DNA of 64,000 nt, taken from the NCBI GenBank assembly GCA_019914945.1, contig CM034101.1, positions 3,669,188 to 3,733,187 on the forward strand, read 5' to 3'. Below are positions 25,231-38,791 of this stretch, piece by piece; the stretch's first letter is position 1, and each line of letters opens with the position of its first letter. Made by a program: the position numbers and the translations under genes. This DNA comes from Typha latifolia. Lineage: Eukaryota > Streptophyta > Magnoliopsida > Poales > Typhaceae. The notes beneath the pieces are model-generated. The model did no database searches, was not told where the DNA came from, and saw only the letters and a program-made list of their open reading frames with translations.

Positions 25231-28200
25231 ATGGCTTCGCGACCTCCAGGTTCTTAGTACCCTTTCGATCCGATCGCTAATATCTCCGCATACTTCCTAG
25301 GATTTCTTGTTGTTCTCGTCTTCGGCGAATTTTATACGGCGTCCGATTAGTCTTTTGCGATCGAAAAAATTAGGTTGACGAGACGAAGTTTATCGCTTTC
25401 TTGCTTTAGCTGTGATGGTGTCGGATCTTGTTTATTAAATGGAAGATTAGATTCTTGGTTGATGCGAAAGTGATGTGATCTTACGATCAGCGTGGGTTCC
25501 AATATTAGCGAGTTGGATTTATGCGGTGCAATCGAGTTGAATCCCTGATCTCAGAGCTTTACTTGATTTAATGGAATTACATGATTGTGGATTAGAATCT
25601 TGTTAGAGGTTAAGGTAGTTCTTTTATTATCTCTGTTATAATGTGTTAGGGCTTCTACAAAAATTTGCTTAAGATATGGAAGTTTTCAGTAGTTATATTC
25701 CTATAAAGGTCAATGTTTATCTTGACAGTATAAATAGCCATACATATATTTTTTTCCCCCATGCTGATAATTAGGCATCAAAGATGGCAAGAATATCATC
25801 ATTGCAAGAAATTACTGCCAAGGAAATAGTTCCTTTTGATTATATGAGTTGAAGTAGTTATGCTGAATTGGAAAGGTAAATCTTTTGATGAATCAAATCA
25901 GTTAATCAGTCACAGTGAAAGTTCTGTGTTTTGAGAACATTGTATGCATTACTGAGGAACTTCTTTGATTGGGTTACACTGCTAAACTAACCTGTCTGAC
26001 GCCTTCATTACGACTTTCTTACTCAACTGAAGTGCTCTATTAGGAAATATTGTTGGTTACTTGGTTCCAAACTCTAAATTGTCACATGGATTCCCCTTCC
26101 TATACAACCGTCAGGAGGAGTGGTTGAGTGACATGAGGGGTCAGAGTGAGATTTGTATGGCGTGATTTTTTTGAGTTTTGTTTTTATAAGGAATCAATTG
26201 ACAACAGTTTAATGGTTAGGATCTGAGACATAAGAATATTATGTATGCTTTCAAAAAGCTCATCCAGGAATTTTCTTCCAGTGGTTTCAACATGATTTTC
26301 TTAAAACCTGGAATAGAGTTAGAGAGTACAGACGTCATCATATATTTTTCCTTCTAATCAAATTACTAGATACTCCTCTTCAAAAGGCTTTTCAGGTTAT
26401 TCCAAGTCAATCATATCCTCTTGATATCACAGTTCCTCATCCAATCTTAACATTGGCTTGACCATTGTACCAAGTAGCACAATATTCTGCAACATTCTCT
26501 CTAAATTTCTCTTCCTCTTCCAAGATCTCTTTTCCCTTCTCTAAATAATCCAGGTTTTATTGTAGGAAATTAGGAATAAATATTGTCAAGTTGTGGTGGC
26601 TAGATGATAGTTCCAACAATGAAGTAAACTTGAAATTACCTTTCATGGCAATTGATCATCATTTGCTAGATCGTTTTATTTGCCTAATGAAATGTTAGGT
26701 TGGTGCATCTTTCTTCAGTACTTACTACTAATACAATAGAATTCTTGTTCTAGTTTCTTTTTTTTATTGTGATAAAGGGTGTCCTATTGCCTAAGGCTCT
26801 TGTCATTAAGATTCATGCCGAATGTGACAAAAAGGTTTGATGAAGGATACAAAGACAAAATCATGATAAAGGAGCTGAAAGTGTTGCAATATTGTAGAAT
26901 TGACTTGTGAAAATTTTTTCTTGGCCGTTTTGTATGAATATGGAACCAAAATCGCTTTGAATCATACAGTGGTTCTCAAAGTGTTTTTTGAGTTCCCTAA
27001 TTACTCTTATCATTTTCTGACTTGAGATCAATTAGTTTTCACTGCTGCTAGTTGACGTGCCTCTATTGCTTTTCAAGTTCTTTGGTTAAAGCCAGATTGA
27101 GACTGTCTTTGGTCATTTTACATATCAATAAAATCTGACATACTATAAAAAGTAGCTGTAGCCGTGCATTTTCTTTCATCTGATTGCAGATCCTTACCAT
27201 GGTGAGGGATACTGCTTGCTCATAAATTTCCACTGGTGCGTCCTATTTAGGAGTTCAAGCCTCTGTGGACACTTTCACCTTCTGTTTTTATGATCAATAG
27301 GGTTAATATTCATTTTCTGTTTTTATGATCAATATGGTTAATATTCATTTTTTAGATTATGCCTTGGTTAGGTAATACCCCACCGGCAAAACCCTGGGAA
27401 CGAGTTGGAACTTCTTCTGGTCCTGCACCCTTTAAGCCCCCATCATCTGGCAGCACCAGTGATGTTGTTAAAGCCTCTGGAACTGCAAAGCCAGGAGAAA
27501 TTGTCTCAAATCCTGAGAGGAATGTCTCTCCAAACACAAACATCCTCAGGAGGCCTGTACCGCCAAGGCCTTGGCAACAAAACTATGGAAACAGATACGG
27601 AGGAGGTAGCCATTATTTCGTTGACATTTATTTCTTTCGTCGAAGTGGTCATATACTCATATACTCCATTCTTTACAGGCTACGGCTCAAGTATGAACTA
27701 CAATACAGGGTATGGATCTGGTACATATGGTGCATACGGGGGAAATGGAGGATCATATGGTAGTGGGCTCTATGGGACTAACATGTCTTTAGGGTATGGA
27801 GGGTCATACGGAAGTCCTGGAATGTATGGCGGTAGCATGTACAACAATGGGTTTGGGGGTCCAATGGGTGGCTATGGAACAGGCAGCGGAGGCCCTTATG
27901 GTGATCAGGATCCAAATAATCCATATGGTCCTACAACACCACCAGGCTTTTGGATATCCTTGATAAGGGTGGTAAGTCACTTGCGCCTGACATTCACATG
28001 TACTGGGATATCTGTGATTTATATTGTTAGTTGTATGTTTTAGTAGTTCTAGTTTCAATCTGCCAACATAAAGGACTGCTTGTTACAACCCTTAAACACT
28101 TGATGTTGCGAGTGCCCTTTTTGTTGATGACCTCTGTACATTGTAGGTTGCTGTATCAGCAAAATTGTTTGTTTGTCACATGGCCTTGTTTAGAACTCAT

Positions 28201-28657
28201 TGTATTATAACCTGCAGACTCTGCCTGTTTCATTTTCTACTTATCCATTCTTTTTGCTGTTTGATTTATTTGGAACACTGATGGCCCAGATGCATGGACT
28301 CGTGAATTTCTGTGGTCGAGTGGCAACGCTGATTGATCAGAACACGCAAGCATTTCACTTGTTCATGTCAGCTCTTCTTCAGGTAGTTTACTTCTAACCC
28401 CATTTCATGTCGAAAGTCTACAAAATTGGTCAATACAACAAATGGTAACCTAATAATCATTGTTGCAGCTCTTTGATCGCTCTGGGTTATTATACGGTGA
28501 GCTTGCAAGGTTTGTCTTTCGTTTATTGGGTATCAGAACAAAGCCTAGGAAGCTCGACCTTCCAGGCTCCAACGTGCAAGGGCGCCGTTGTATTGAAGCT
28601 CCAAAAGGTAATGGCAGTTCGTGGGACAGTGTTTGGGCAAATGATTCAAAAGCCTGA
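25231..28657 (+). CDS. PEX13: Peroxisomal membrane protein PEX13 (5 exons)
   Basis: PEX13 is a peroxisomal membrane docking factor for cargo-loaded PEX5/PEX7 import receptors. I placed exons at 25231-25249, 27372-27605, 27679-27971, 28290-28382 and 28469-28657; the joined frame is open and codes for 275 residues. It shows the plant PEX13 layout. The N-terminus is MASRPPGNTPPAKPWER. A proline-rich stretch ending VPPRPWQQNYG and a long Gly/Tyr repeat (about residues 80-160, GYGSGTYGAYGG type) follow. The conserved membrane region is GFWISLIRV, NFCGRVATLIDQNTQAFHLF and LYGELARFVFRLLGI. The end is SSWDSVWANDSKA. As in other plant PEX13 proteins there is no SH3 domain. The first exon codes for only six residues plus one base. 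I chose the acceptor at 27370-27371 because the one 16 bases upstream breaks the frame. No lesion is seen. Confidence 0.93.
27280..27349. repeat. 35-bp tandem duplication beside the PEX13 exon-2 acceptor
   Basis: Two adjacent copies (27280-27314 and 27315-27349) beginning TTCTGTTTTTATGATCAATA differ at one base. They lie in the polypyrimidine/branch-point zone just before two candidate acceptors (27354-27355 and 27370-27371). Confidence 0.9.
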
Positions 28658-28902
28658 GGGATGTATTGAAGAAGCAGAAAATTCTCTGTGAATCGCGGAA
28701 ACGTAACAAGGATGTGAGACGTCGCACGTCATTGCCTGAGTACAGATTGTTATACCCGTCGCAAGAATACAGAAACAGTGGAGGAAAGCTCCTCTTTTTT
28801 CAGTGTGTTGAGTTTATATTTTACTGAAGCTAGCTAACCAAATGGGTGTGTTATTTGAGACGAGTCTTGCATTATTGATTAGTTGAAGGCGCCTGTATTC
28901 TC

Positions 28903-28908
28903 AATAAA
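28903..28908 (+). terminator. Poly(A) signal AATAAA of PEX13
   Basis: A canonical AATAAA lies about 245 bases past the PEX13 stop codon, in a T/A-rich 3' UTR. Confidence 0.55.
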
Positions 28909-29034
28909 AGAGTGCACTGAATGATCACGAAATAAATTGAAAAAAAAAATGCTCAATGTGATATTATTGCTTTATGACAAGAATGGTTAATAAGAAAAGA
29001 GCATGGGGTCAATAACATCTTTTTCATTCCGTCA

Positions 29035-29365
29035 AGAAAATAAAATGAATATACTCTTTAAACTATTTAATAATATTACTAGCCTTTCTCCATCGATAAT
29101 TAGTTAGAAATTTTCAAAAAATTAATCTTACAAACTTGACTAACTGATATATGGATAAAAAATATCCTCTTATTCCTTTTATATCCAATCTAAACCGATT
29201 TTTTTTTTCTAATTCCTTCATAGTCCACTTATAACAAGAGAAAAAGAAAAAAAATCAGAACATTTGTATCCATTTAATTAGTAAGTTACTTTTTTTAATA
29301 TTTTTTCCGACAATTTTAATAAGGACATCTTAGTGATATTCAAGAAGTGTATAGATAATCTTTCT
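29035..29365. mobile_element. Foldback MITE-like element, copy 2
   Basis: The left arm (ATATACTCTTTAAACTATTT, then AACTTGACTAACTGATATAT) is an imperfect reverse complement of the right arm (TATCCATTTAATTAGTAAGT, later ATATTCAAGAAGTGTATAG). It shares arm words and spacing with 16885-17225. Non-coding. Confidence 0.55.
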
Positions 29366-30682
29366 ACTGAGGAGGACAAAATATAATTAACCCAAGAATA
29401 TATTGCAGTTTGATTCCGGTTTGCAATCCAAAGCACGACCCGACTGACAATGGTCGATTTGCTTCACTGGTATAATAACTATCCTCAGAAAGCATCGCAA
29501 AAAAACCAAGATAGTTAAATTAGCACATTGGTCTCTCTATTATCAGAATGGCTCCTGCGAGCAATATCTGTGATACTTTTCCTCGAGATAAACCATTTAT
29601 TTCTTTAAGCATCTAAAGCTTGATCTGCTATGGACCCTGATCATTAAAACAATGCAAAGACAGACAATAAAATATTATTTTCACGTAACTAGTGATATAA
29701 AATTACAGGGTGATGCTAGCATAAGCCCCTTTTTTTAGAACTAGACAACTCAAAAAACACTATCTTTTACATTGTGAAAGCATCGAGGTTCAAGGGTTTA
29801 CAATCGAAGCAAAGACTTCTGCTTGTGGAAAATTAAAAAAATAGAATGAAATAAAAGATCAATACATTCCAAATTATTCTAGTAAGTAGAAACTATTGGA
29901 ATCACCTAGATGAAGATAATGTGCAAAATAATTAGCCCTCGGGCTTTTCTTTCTTACGAATCATGCTTCAAACAAGCAACTACAAGGGGGCAAGCAATTT
30001 TCTGTATGGAGTTTGAATTGTCAAGATAACGATGCATAGTAAGTATAGCAAAGAATCCAAACTTAAATCAAACAAGTTAGCAATAATATTCTGTGATAAC
30101 GTAACAATATACTTCCTTTGCTCATCTTTAACATAAAGACAAAAGTAAAACACTGTAAGTACTGTTGCATTCTTAAATCAATCGTCTGCCAGTTTATCTT
30201 AATTGGGCTGCACATACTGTTGCATTCTTACTGTTTCAAGGCAATTTCATCAAACTGTAACTAAAATAAATTAGGTGCAACATTGTATTTGAGAAATGAT
30301 TAATTTACTATGTTTCTATAGGACCTCACAAGAAACCATCAAAGTGAACCCACTTTTGATTTGAAATAACAATAAAAAGATAAAACAATGTAATCACCAA
30401 GAAAGCTAGAAACTAATTACTTCTGAGGCTTTAGAACTAAAGAGCACTGGTGATTGATAATGGCAAACTAGATCGAGACATTAACCGTCAAAGTCATAGA
30501 AGGGGTCAAAGGGAAGAAAATGAAAAGAAGAAAAACGAGAAAATTCATATGTACTAATAACAATAAGTGGGCTTCACTTAGTATGACAATAAAGCTTGTC
30601 TTGCAATCAGAAGGCAATAAATTTAAGTATTAAAAAGTCTTTTTCCAAAATGAGGGTAAAGATGTATATATCTCCTCTATGG

Positions 30683-31200
30683 TAGGGCTGTCAAAAAAGC
30701 TCATGGGCTCGTGAGGCTCGTGGGCTCGGCTCGTTTAAAGTTTGACTTGAGCTCTAAATGAGCCGAGCCAAGTTAATCTTTTAAGCTCGAAACCATAATC
30801 GAGCAGAGCCGAGCCGAGCTAGCATTGGCTCAATTAGGCTCGATACTATATATATATATATATATAGTAATTCAAGACAGATGCATTATAATATATCCAC
30901 GAGTAATTAGAATTTTTATGTTAATTATTTACTATTTGTATTACTCTATGTGCTAATTTTATATTTTAGGATATATATTTTTAAATTTGTTTAGCTTTCA
31001 AAACTTGTTTAATTATGTATATTAGGCTCAGCACGGTAAACTCATTAAGCCCATTGAGCTGAGCTCGAGCGTCATCGAATTAGAAATGAGCTGAGCTGAG
31101 CTTTTCCAGCTCGAATTGAGCTCGAGCTGGAAAAATTCAGCTCTTGAACCGTGCCGAGTTGAGCCCAGCTTGCTCAAGCTCGACTCGTTTACACCCCCTA
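30683..31200. mobile_element. GAGCT/GAGCC-rich non-autonomous element
   Basis: It starts TAGGGCTGTCAAAAAAGCTC and ends with a rough inverted copy (TTTACACCCCCTA; reverse complement TAGGGGGTGTAAA). The body is built of GAGCT, GAGCC and GGCTCG words, with a TA tract at 30847-30866. No open frame. Similar elements are common in plant intergenic DNA. Target-site duplication is unclear. Confidence 0.5.
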
Positions 31201-32804
31201 CTCCACGGACTCATGCATTGGAAGTGCCCATTTATTGTTAACAATGAGAAGCTGCTGAAAAAAAGAAAGCAAGAAGTCTAAGAAGAGCCAGTCATATTGA
31301 GTGCACTATCATGGTGACATCATTGTAAAAAAAAAGAAGTTCATTGTGGACTAAAGTTTATGCAAGATGTTCAAATATCGACATATAAACAACTGGATGA
31401 AAATCTCCAGTCTCAAATGCCTACTTCAGATAAATCAGAACGACTGACTCCCTTTTTCAGTTTTCCTAACTGAATCAATTCATCCCAAGTAAGATCTTTA
31501 GCATGATATGATATGTCAAACTTGGGACAACCAGATCTATCACTGAAAGTTTCCAGAAGCCTTACTATATTAAGTTTTAGACCATGTAGAACTCTACTCC
31601 AAGAGGCAAAAGTCCATAAATTGCCTAGATTTGTAAAATATTTTGAGTCATTTTCAAACTTCTGGCGACAAATACCTCAGATAATTACATAGATGAACAT
31701 CAAATCATGCAAGTCAAGAATTATGCAATTTACTTTAGTGTACCTTTATTTTTTTTACTCAGGATATCATAGAAAACTGAAAGTAGAAAGAAAAGTCAAC
31801 AATGTGTAATGTGTACTAGGTTGTTTTGGCCATGTCTTTTATCTGCTCTCTATCACATGTTAATTTAAATGTCAGGACTATATAAAGTAAAAATCCTACA
31901 ATTCCATGTGATTGAATTCTCTTGAACATATGGAATTTGAAGGTTTACACTGGACTAGGATTACTGAAATGAAGGAATAGAATTTTACCAAAAGAACAAT
32001 GGAATAGAAGACTTGGTGGCTGGATGATAAAATAATAATTGAGTTTTATCCAAAATCTAACAATGTATCCAGAACAAGTTCTACTTTCACATGAAATTGT
32101 GATGTTAAAACTTAAACATAGCATGTGTCACTGGAACGAGCCTACATAAGCAGGCACATGCGTGACAAACATAGTGGTTTCTTACTGTAGCATGACAGCA
32201 TGATGCTAAGCAGTAATACAGTGAGTGCAACCACCATCGGTCCACACAATAGGTGTCTTTATGCAGGTTGGGCACAGGGGGGCATGAGGTTAAAAGCATG
32301 GAATGCTTAGGTCAAAGAATCTGTTTTGCTGACTACAGAAGAGATAAAATTTAAGAAGTTTTACTTTAAAAGGCAGCATGATAATTTGATCTTTCTTGTT
32401 AGCATCAGGTGACCAATTATGAATGGTATCAAAATTAAATTAATACTCTAGAACATGACTAGGTAAGATCTGTTCAATCAGCAGAGGAGAGTGATTCAAG
32501 AAACAGGGATAAAAAACCAAAACCAAGCCACCTGCTGCAATCATAAAAAAGTTATGCATAGGTTGTGCTAGAAAAAAAAAAGAAATGCAGTACAATGACA
32601 AAAGGCAGAAGAAAAGAAAAGGACCAAAGATCAAACATGCATGCACTCTTTTTGAGGTGCTTCATACCCACTTGCCTCGCAAGCTTCACATGGAGAAGAT
32701 AAGAGAAGAGTCCTAATAAGTTAAAACCATCCCTCACAAAAAGATGGCCAACCCTGATTTCCCATCTAATGGCCACAAGCAAATTAACCAAAACTAGGAT
32801 CTGG

Positions 32805-32975
32805 TGGATAAAAACATGATACTAAGTCACCCCTCATACCAATGTAAGATTCCTATAGGGAAGGAATATGCAATCTTATCCTCATTTCTAAGAAGACTGT
32901 TTTCAAGCCTTAAACTCGTGACCTCAGTTGCAAAGGACAAGCTTACCCTTACACCAAGTCATATTCCGAACTACT
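32805..32975 (-). mobile_element. tRNA-derived SINE
   Basis: On the minus strand an A-box-like word TGGTGTAAGGGTAAG (about 32957-32943) is followed about 35 bases later by a B-box-like word, GGTCACGAGTTTAAGGCTT (about 32923-32905). Then comes TGAAAACAGTCTTCTT and a tail of SINE type. This order and wording is that of widespread plant tRNA-related SINEs with RNA polymerase III promoters. The copy is diverged and not expected to be active; ends are approximate. Confidence 0.6.
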
Positions 32976-33813
32976 TCCATGAAGTACTATAGAGGATGGT
33001 TTACACATTGCATTCATTAGATAAAAAGGTAGAAGAGAGATGATGGTCAGAAGAACTAACAAGATGAATTATCTGGAAGGAACAAATAATTGTGAAATAC
33101 ATGAATAATAAAAATAGACATGGACCATATAGAATCAACAAGAATATGCAATACAAATATTGCATTCATACCTCAATTGTCAGAAATGTTGCAAAAAAAA
33201 AAAAGAAGAAGCAAAATTGCTGTTAGAACAGGAACCTTTATAACTCACAATTCCTGTCAACTCAAAGTCATCAGAATTCCCTATCGGCAACAAGCAACGA
33301 AGATTCTAAGCTGGGGCAAGAAAAACTCATCAAATATGTACTCAATCTGTTAATACGTTCAAGATATAATATTCCATCATCTTTTCGTTCAATAAACAGG
33401 AAATGAAACTGCTACGAACTGACAGACAGTATCATCAAAAAGGATATCTTACAAAGGAATGTTTCTTCATACTCAACCTCTGCTAGCAAAGAAATTTCAG
33501 CCTCAAAAATGTAACAGCCACTGAAAGAGATTGTTGGTCAATCAACAAAGATTCTTGCGGGCACCTAAAAAAGGAGAAAAGAAATATGTATATCAACGAA
33601 TAAATTTTAAGGGCAAATCCTGACAATGGAAGTCTTTAGCATTTTTGAAAATGTAATATGTAGGATATTGCTGAATGAACACATACCAGGAGTTTTGCCT
33701 TGCAAAATTCATAAGAATCATCAATTTCCAGATACAGCTATGAGTAATATTTTACACCAATTCCAGCAGCGACAACAAAGTAAGTAGTGCAAGGATTACT
33801 CCCGAATTACTAC

Positions 33814-36800
33814 TTAAGCATCCAAAAAAGGTTTCCCTTGGCTAAATGATCTAAGGCGGTCAACAAGGTGTTCCTTTAATGACTCAGGAATTTGTGAGAG
33901 AAAGGTCCTTCTAGCATCATCTTTCAACTGCTTCCTGCATGGCAGTGAAAAGCATAGTACGTTAGACACATTCAGAACTACATCATTTTGCTTGCTAGAA
34001 AAAATACTAAGAAATCATACTTCACATGCATCACAAGAATTAAGCGTATAGTATAATGTATAAGTTCTAACATAAATGCAGTTCAAATTGTTTAACTTCT
34101 TAGCTCAGTAGGAAGAAGTCTACATTTTCAGTTGATGGTGAAACTTATCTACTGCAATCCGTTCAACTTACATGATAAAAAAAATTATGCATGTGACCAA
34201 CCATGAAGAAGAGAGGATCATCAAGTAACTTGATTTAGACAAATTTTGATGGGGAGATTTTCTTGACAGAAGAAACCATATGTATAATCAGTATGCCAAC
34301 CATGAGCAGCAAACTACCTCCCATTATACCTTGGTAGTGGTCCTGGCTGATAGGAGGGCCCTTCAGGCAGAAATAATGGTGTGCCTCACAGTGACAGGCA
34401 GACATATGATGATGAAGGCGCTTGAATCGTATGATATGCTTACATATTTGGTTGAGATAAGTTGTGGCCTGCAGGCATGGATTGCCGTGATGTTGGAGTT
34501 CACTAGGTATGCATCCCTAAATGGTTCCTTTTCAACTATGAGTCCTATATTTGATCTATTCATAACAAGCTACAGTAAAAGCTTATGTCAGCGCGTCAGT
34601 GGCATGCAGTTCAAAAGAGTGAAACTAAATTGGCTTTGGAAGAGAGAGAGAGAGAGAGATGTAAAATGTATTGATGATAAGGCATATTTTCTTCAAGGGA
34701 ATCAGGCAAAAATGTCATGTTTATTTCTAAGTTCAAATGTAACAAATACCTTGGCCACTTGCGTCAATATACTCCTTCTAGTTCATTAGAATGATATAAA
34801 TTAGCCATCAAATTGTATTGTTGATATACCAAATGAATCAGATGAGTTGATACTGTCTAGTTACAGACTTACAGTATGAAAAAGTGTCTAGAAAAGATCT
34901 TTGCATAAACAATATAAAACAAAAAGAAAGAAAGTTAAGCTGAATACAAAGTTTACCTTAATAAACTACTATCTGGGCAACTGCCAGCAGCCTGTACACA
35001 TAATCTCTTTCTAGTGCGCATGAAACTATGCACATTATCCACCCAACCACATGCCAGCAACTTCGAAGAGGCTTCTCCAGCAAGCCTAATAAATATAGAG
35101 TCATGGTGTAAGAAATTGGTGAAATTGTAGCAGGAGGTAGAGCTGGAAAATTAAGATAAAAATTAAACAAAAAACTTAATTATACTTTAAAGAAGTATAA
35201 ACTATGTATACTAATGATGATTTAAACAGACAATTAAAGGTGAACGGACAGTAATATCAAGAAAGAAAATGAAACAGAAATAAAGATGAACTCCATAAGC
35301 AGCATCAGCTAGTTTTCCAAAAAGGAAAGAATACATTAAAGCAGAAAACAAAGAGACTTACACTTCTTTCAAATTTTCAAGTTCCTTTATATTATGGTTT
35401 CGATATGTTATCTGAGTCTTGCAAGAAATATCTTCGGCAGACAAACTTTTTGCCTCTTCAGAGCATTGTATTGAAGCTTCAGTGCTTCCACAGCCTTGTG
35501 TTTTTCTCTTAATTGATGGGAGATCAGAGTGATCATCTCTAGTAGTGCTGCTAGATGAATGTTCAGGATCTCTCTCTAGATGAGCAAGAATTTTAGTTTC
35601 AATACTCTTGTGTACTTTTACTTGCAGTAGATTAGTACATCCAGTTCCATTTGGCATTGACATTTTATTCCCTGTATTCAGCTCAACCAACTCAGAAGAA
35701 ATATTCCCATTAACAGTCATTCCATTAGGAGCTGCTAATGCCTCGCCCTCATACACAGTCTCAGATTTTCCTGAAGAGCTCAGTCCAGACAATTTGTTAT
35801 CTTTTCCTATTGAAACATTATTATTAACCTCAAGGTTACTTTTACCATTTGAGATCACTTTTTTCATATCAAAGTTCTTCAGGCTAATCTGCTTGATCTG
35901 CGGGTTAGGAGTTATTCTACCGTTCTTCAACATGGTTGAAGCACAGGTTTTAGAAGAAACTCCATTTGGTTTTACTAGCGGTGTTTTCAAAAGCTCACTG
36001 GACTTTAGCTTTGGCGATACAGCACTTCCATTGGAATCTGAAGATTTTGTTGTATTGCATGGATGACCAGTTTTACCAGATCTGGGAGTCTGGTTACTGA
36101 GTAAATAGAAGAGGATATAGACCTTCTCAGACAAAACCTCCTGACTGCTTGAAAGTGAAACATGGGCATCATTACAGCAATACCAACGACCAGAAGCATC
36201 CTACAGAAAATAATGGGAGAAATATTAGTCAGCAGTCATGCAGATGCAGCCCAAGAAAAGCAAGTCACTCTCAACAAGTATCAACACTTAAAGATGAAGT
36301 GAGAGCAGGCGAAACCTTAATGTATGCATAATAGTGGCCGGATTCGGGGGAAAAACCTGAATGAACAACACTGCCAAAGAGATTATACTCCGGCTGTGAA
36401 TCCTGCATTGCCATCAAATATATCAATTTAAATCGTGAATTACCTCCAAAACAAACATGATATATCCCTCAAGCAAGGTACAAACGTATTAAATAAATAA
36501 AGCCGAAAACATCTCTGTTTAGTAGAGTGGACTTAAGAAAACTTCATATGCTGGTCTTTGTACTTTTTTTAGTCATATTTTTATGCAACCTGCCTGTGTA
36601 TTCAAAATGTTTGCACCTTAACCAGTGAACTTCAGTACATCTCACCTGCTCAACCAAATATTATGCTCAATATCTAGGCTATCAACATAATATAAGAATT
36701 CTTAATCTTTATTCTATTTCATATTTGTATAATCCTCCAATTGACAAATCATTTCTGTAAGGTTTTTGTCCTCAATAATTATAGGAATCCTATATCTCAA

Positions 36801-38791
36801 GGCCTCGTTTAGTTTGAGGCTAAGCCTCGAACTCAATTAGTTAGTCTCATTTCTTATTTTTAATTTTTTGAAGAGTAAACTTGATTATATATGAAAAGAT
36901 AAAAAAATATTTAATTACTAACCAGTTTAGGGGTTCCTAAATCAGTTCAGTTCAGGGAGGGTCCTTAAACTCAAGGCAAACAAGCCCCGAATAAATAGAA
37001 GCGCCAATAGTAAGGCTTCTTCACTGGCAGCCAATAACTTACTATTTACAATTCCAACTCTCCAAGATAAAAATGAATTTATCTATCAAAAGGAGGGTGG
37101 AATTTGAGTTCTCCCTAGTATTACAAGAAGGGCATGATTTGGAAATGGCTACTAGTTCCAATATTATGTTGGCCTAAATACTATAATCACCGGACAAATT
37201 GTAGACTTCATTTGTAACCCATGAAACTTGAAATATGAAATGTTTCTGATAAAAAAACAGAGAACCGAACATTAGGAAAACATCAAGTTTCCCCATAAAC
37301 CATCCAATATGATGCCAAGATGCAAACACGTAAGCTGAAGATGCTGGTGCCGCAACAATTTGGATACAAGGATAATGCTTTACACAAATATGGTGACTGT
37401 GTGCTATTGCTGTCCCAATCACCCTTCCAAACTTTTCTTTTGTATAAGTGGCATTTAGTAAACTCAAATCTCAGTTTCTATCATACTATATTGTTCAGGT
37501 AAATGCAAAAGAATAAACAAGTTATATCTATCAAATCAAATATGATATAATCCTATAACATCACAACACTACCACAGTTTGATAAATTAAAGTGCTCCAC
37601 TGGCAGCTTATGTCTCTCATTTTCTACTGATATCGTTGTCTATAACTACATCAACTTGTTTATATGAGAAATGAAAACAAACCTGACTTGTGTTATGCAT
37701 GAACCTTGAAAGCACTAGAACCTCCTCAAATTCAATATTCCGATTTATCTTCCCTCCATGTATGCCCTCAAATCTCTAAAAGTACAAAAGTTAATCAGAC
37801 AGTAAGTTCTTGAGTATCCAAAATAACAAAGCAACACACCCACACAAAGAAGGAAAAAAAGCCTCCCAATAACACCTTGAGCTGTATGACAAGAACATTC
37901 GGCGCTCTAAGTATGAACATCTGCTTTCTGGCCACAGAAAGCTTCTCACACCTGGCAAACGAAAAGGATACCAATAATCAGACATAAAGTTGAGCAAGAA
38001 ATTGATACAAAAGTTAACTTGCTTATTTTCTTACTTTCCGCAGCTGTACTTATTGTTGCCATCCAAGACCTCGGGCTGGAAGAACCGGGCGAGCGCGTCC
38101 TTCAAAGAATTACTCTGGAATAGGTCAAGGCTGATGTCCATGATCTCATCCGTCTTATTAGACTCCCCCTTGCACGATAAACACTTCACTTGGCTAAGCA
38201 GCGCCCCTCCAAATATCTCCTTCATGACCGTGCTACGCGTCCCCGACTCCCCCTTCGTAGCTCCATTACAATTCCCATTCCCGTTGGCCGAGGCAACAGA
38301 AAGGCGCTTGAGGAGGCGGAGGCAGGCGTTGTGGCAGGCATCGATGACATACCGAAGGAATTCGTGCGAGTCCTCCTGACGCCCCCACCGGAAGTGATCG
38401 GCGAAGAGCGGGAGGCATTTGTGGATCTTGGAGGGCGCGTCGAGCGGCCCGTCGATGCTTAAAGACCGCGCGATCTGCCGCTCCAGGATACAAAAGGGGC
38501 ACTCTTTCTCCCTGTTTGCGAACAAGGACTTGCCTGGATAAAGAAATTAAGAATCCAAAACGAAAACTTTTAGGGTTGATCTGCAAAACAACGGAAATCA
38601 AAACAACCAGGGGATTAGGGTTACATACAGAGAGAGGAGTGTTGAGAGGAGAGACAGAATTGGGCGAGGGGTGGGGTATAGGTGAGGCACTGGAGGACGC
38701 TGTTGAGGTAGCAGGTGTTGCCGAGGTTCTTGAGGCCAAGAGGGGGCCCGGCCTTGCGACGGCGATTCTGCCACGTCATCTGGAGATCCAT
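33814..38791 (-). CDS. UBP25: Ubiquitin carboxyl-terminal hydrolase, UBP25 type (8 exons)
   Basis: A USP-family cysteine deubiquitinase. Exons are 38791-38629, 38533-38035, 37951-37876, 37775-37683, 36402-36316, 36200-35362, 35085-34957 and 33934-33814, all with GT-AG borders and one open frame of 668 residues. Arabidopsis UBP25, as I remember it, is nearly the same length and starts and splices alike. The Cys box is [20 protein letters not shown] with catalytic Cys27. The His box is [13 protein letters not shown] with His300, and [10 protein letters not shown] supplies Asn316/Asp317. A CLSC...CGKC pair can bind zinc. Residues from about 345 to 600 are Ser/Asn/Lys-rich, low-complexity and variable in the family; the last 80 residues ([20 protein letters not shown]) are conserved again. 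The start is chosen because no in-frame ATG exists upstream. An overlapping upstream ORF precedes it. Substrates are unknown. Confidence 0.93.

Larger units (their letters stand above)
28909..33813. other. Intergenic region between PEX13 and UBP25 (convergent genes)
   Basis: No gene is recognised on either strand; frames stay below 80 codons. It holds a foldback element, a GAGCT-rich element and a tRNA-derived SINE (listed separately). The last few hundred bases are the likely UBP25 3' UTR. Composition is AT-rich throughout except inside the GAGCT-rich element. Confidence 0.6.
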
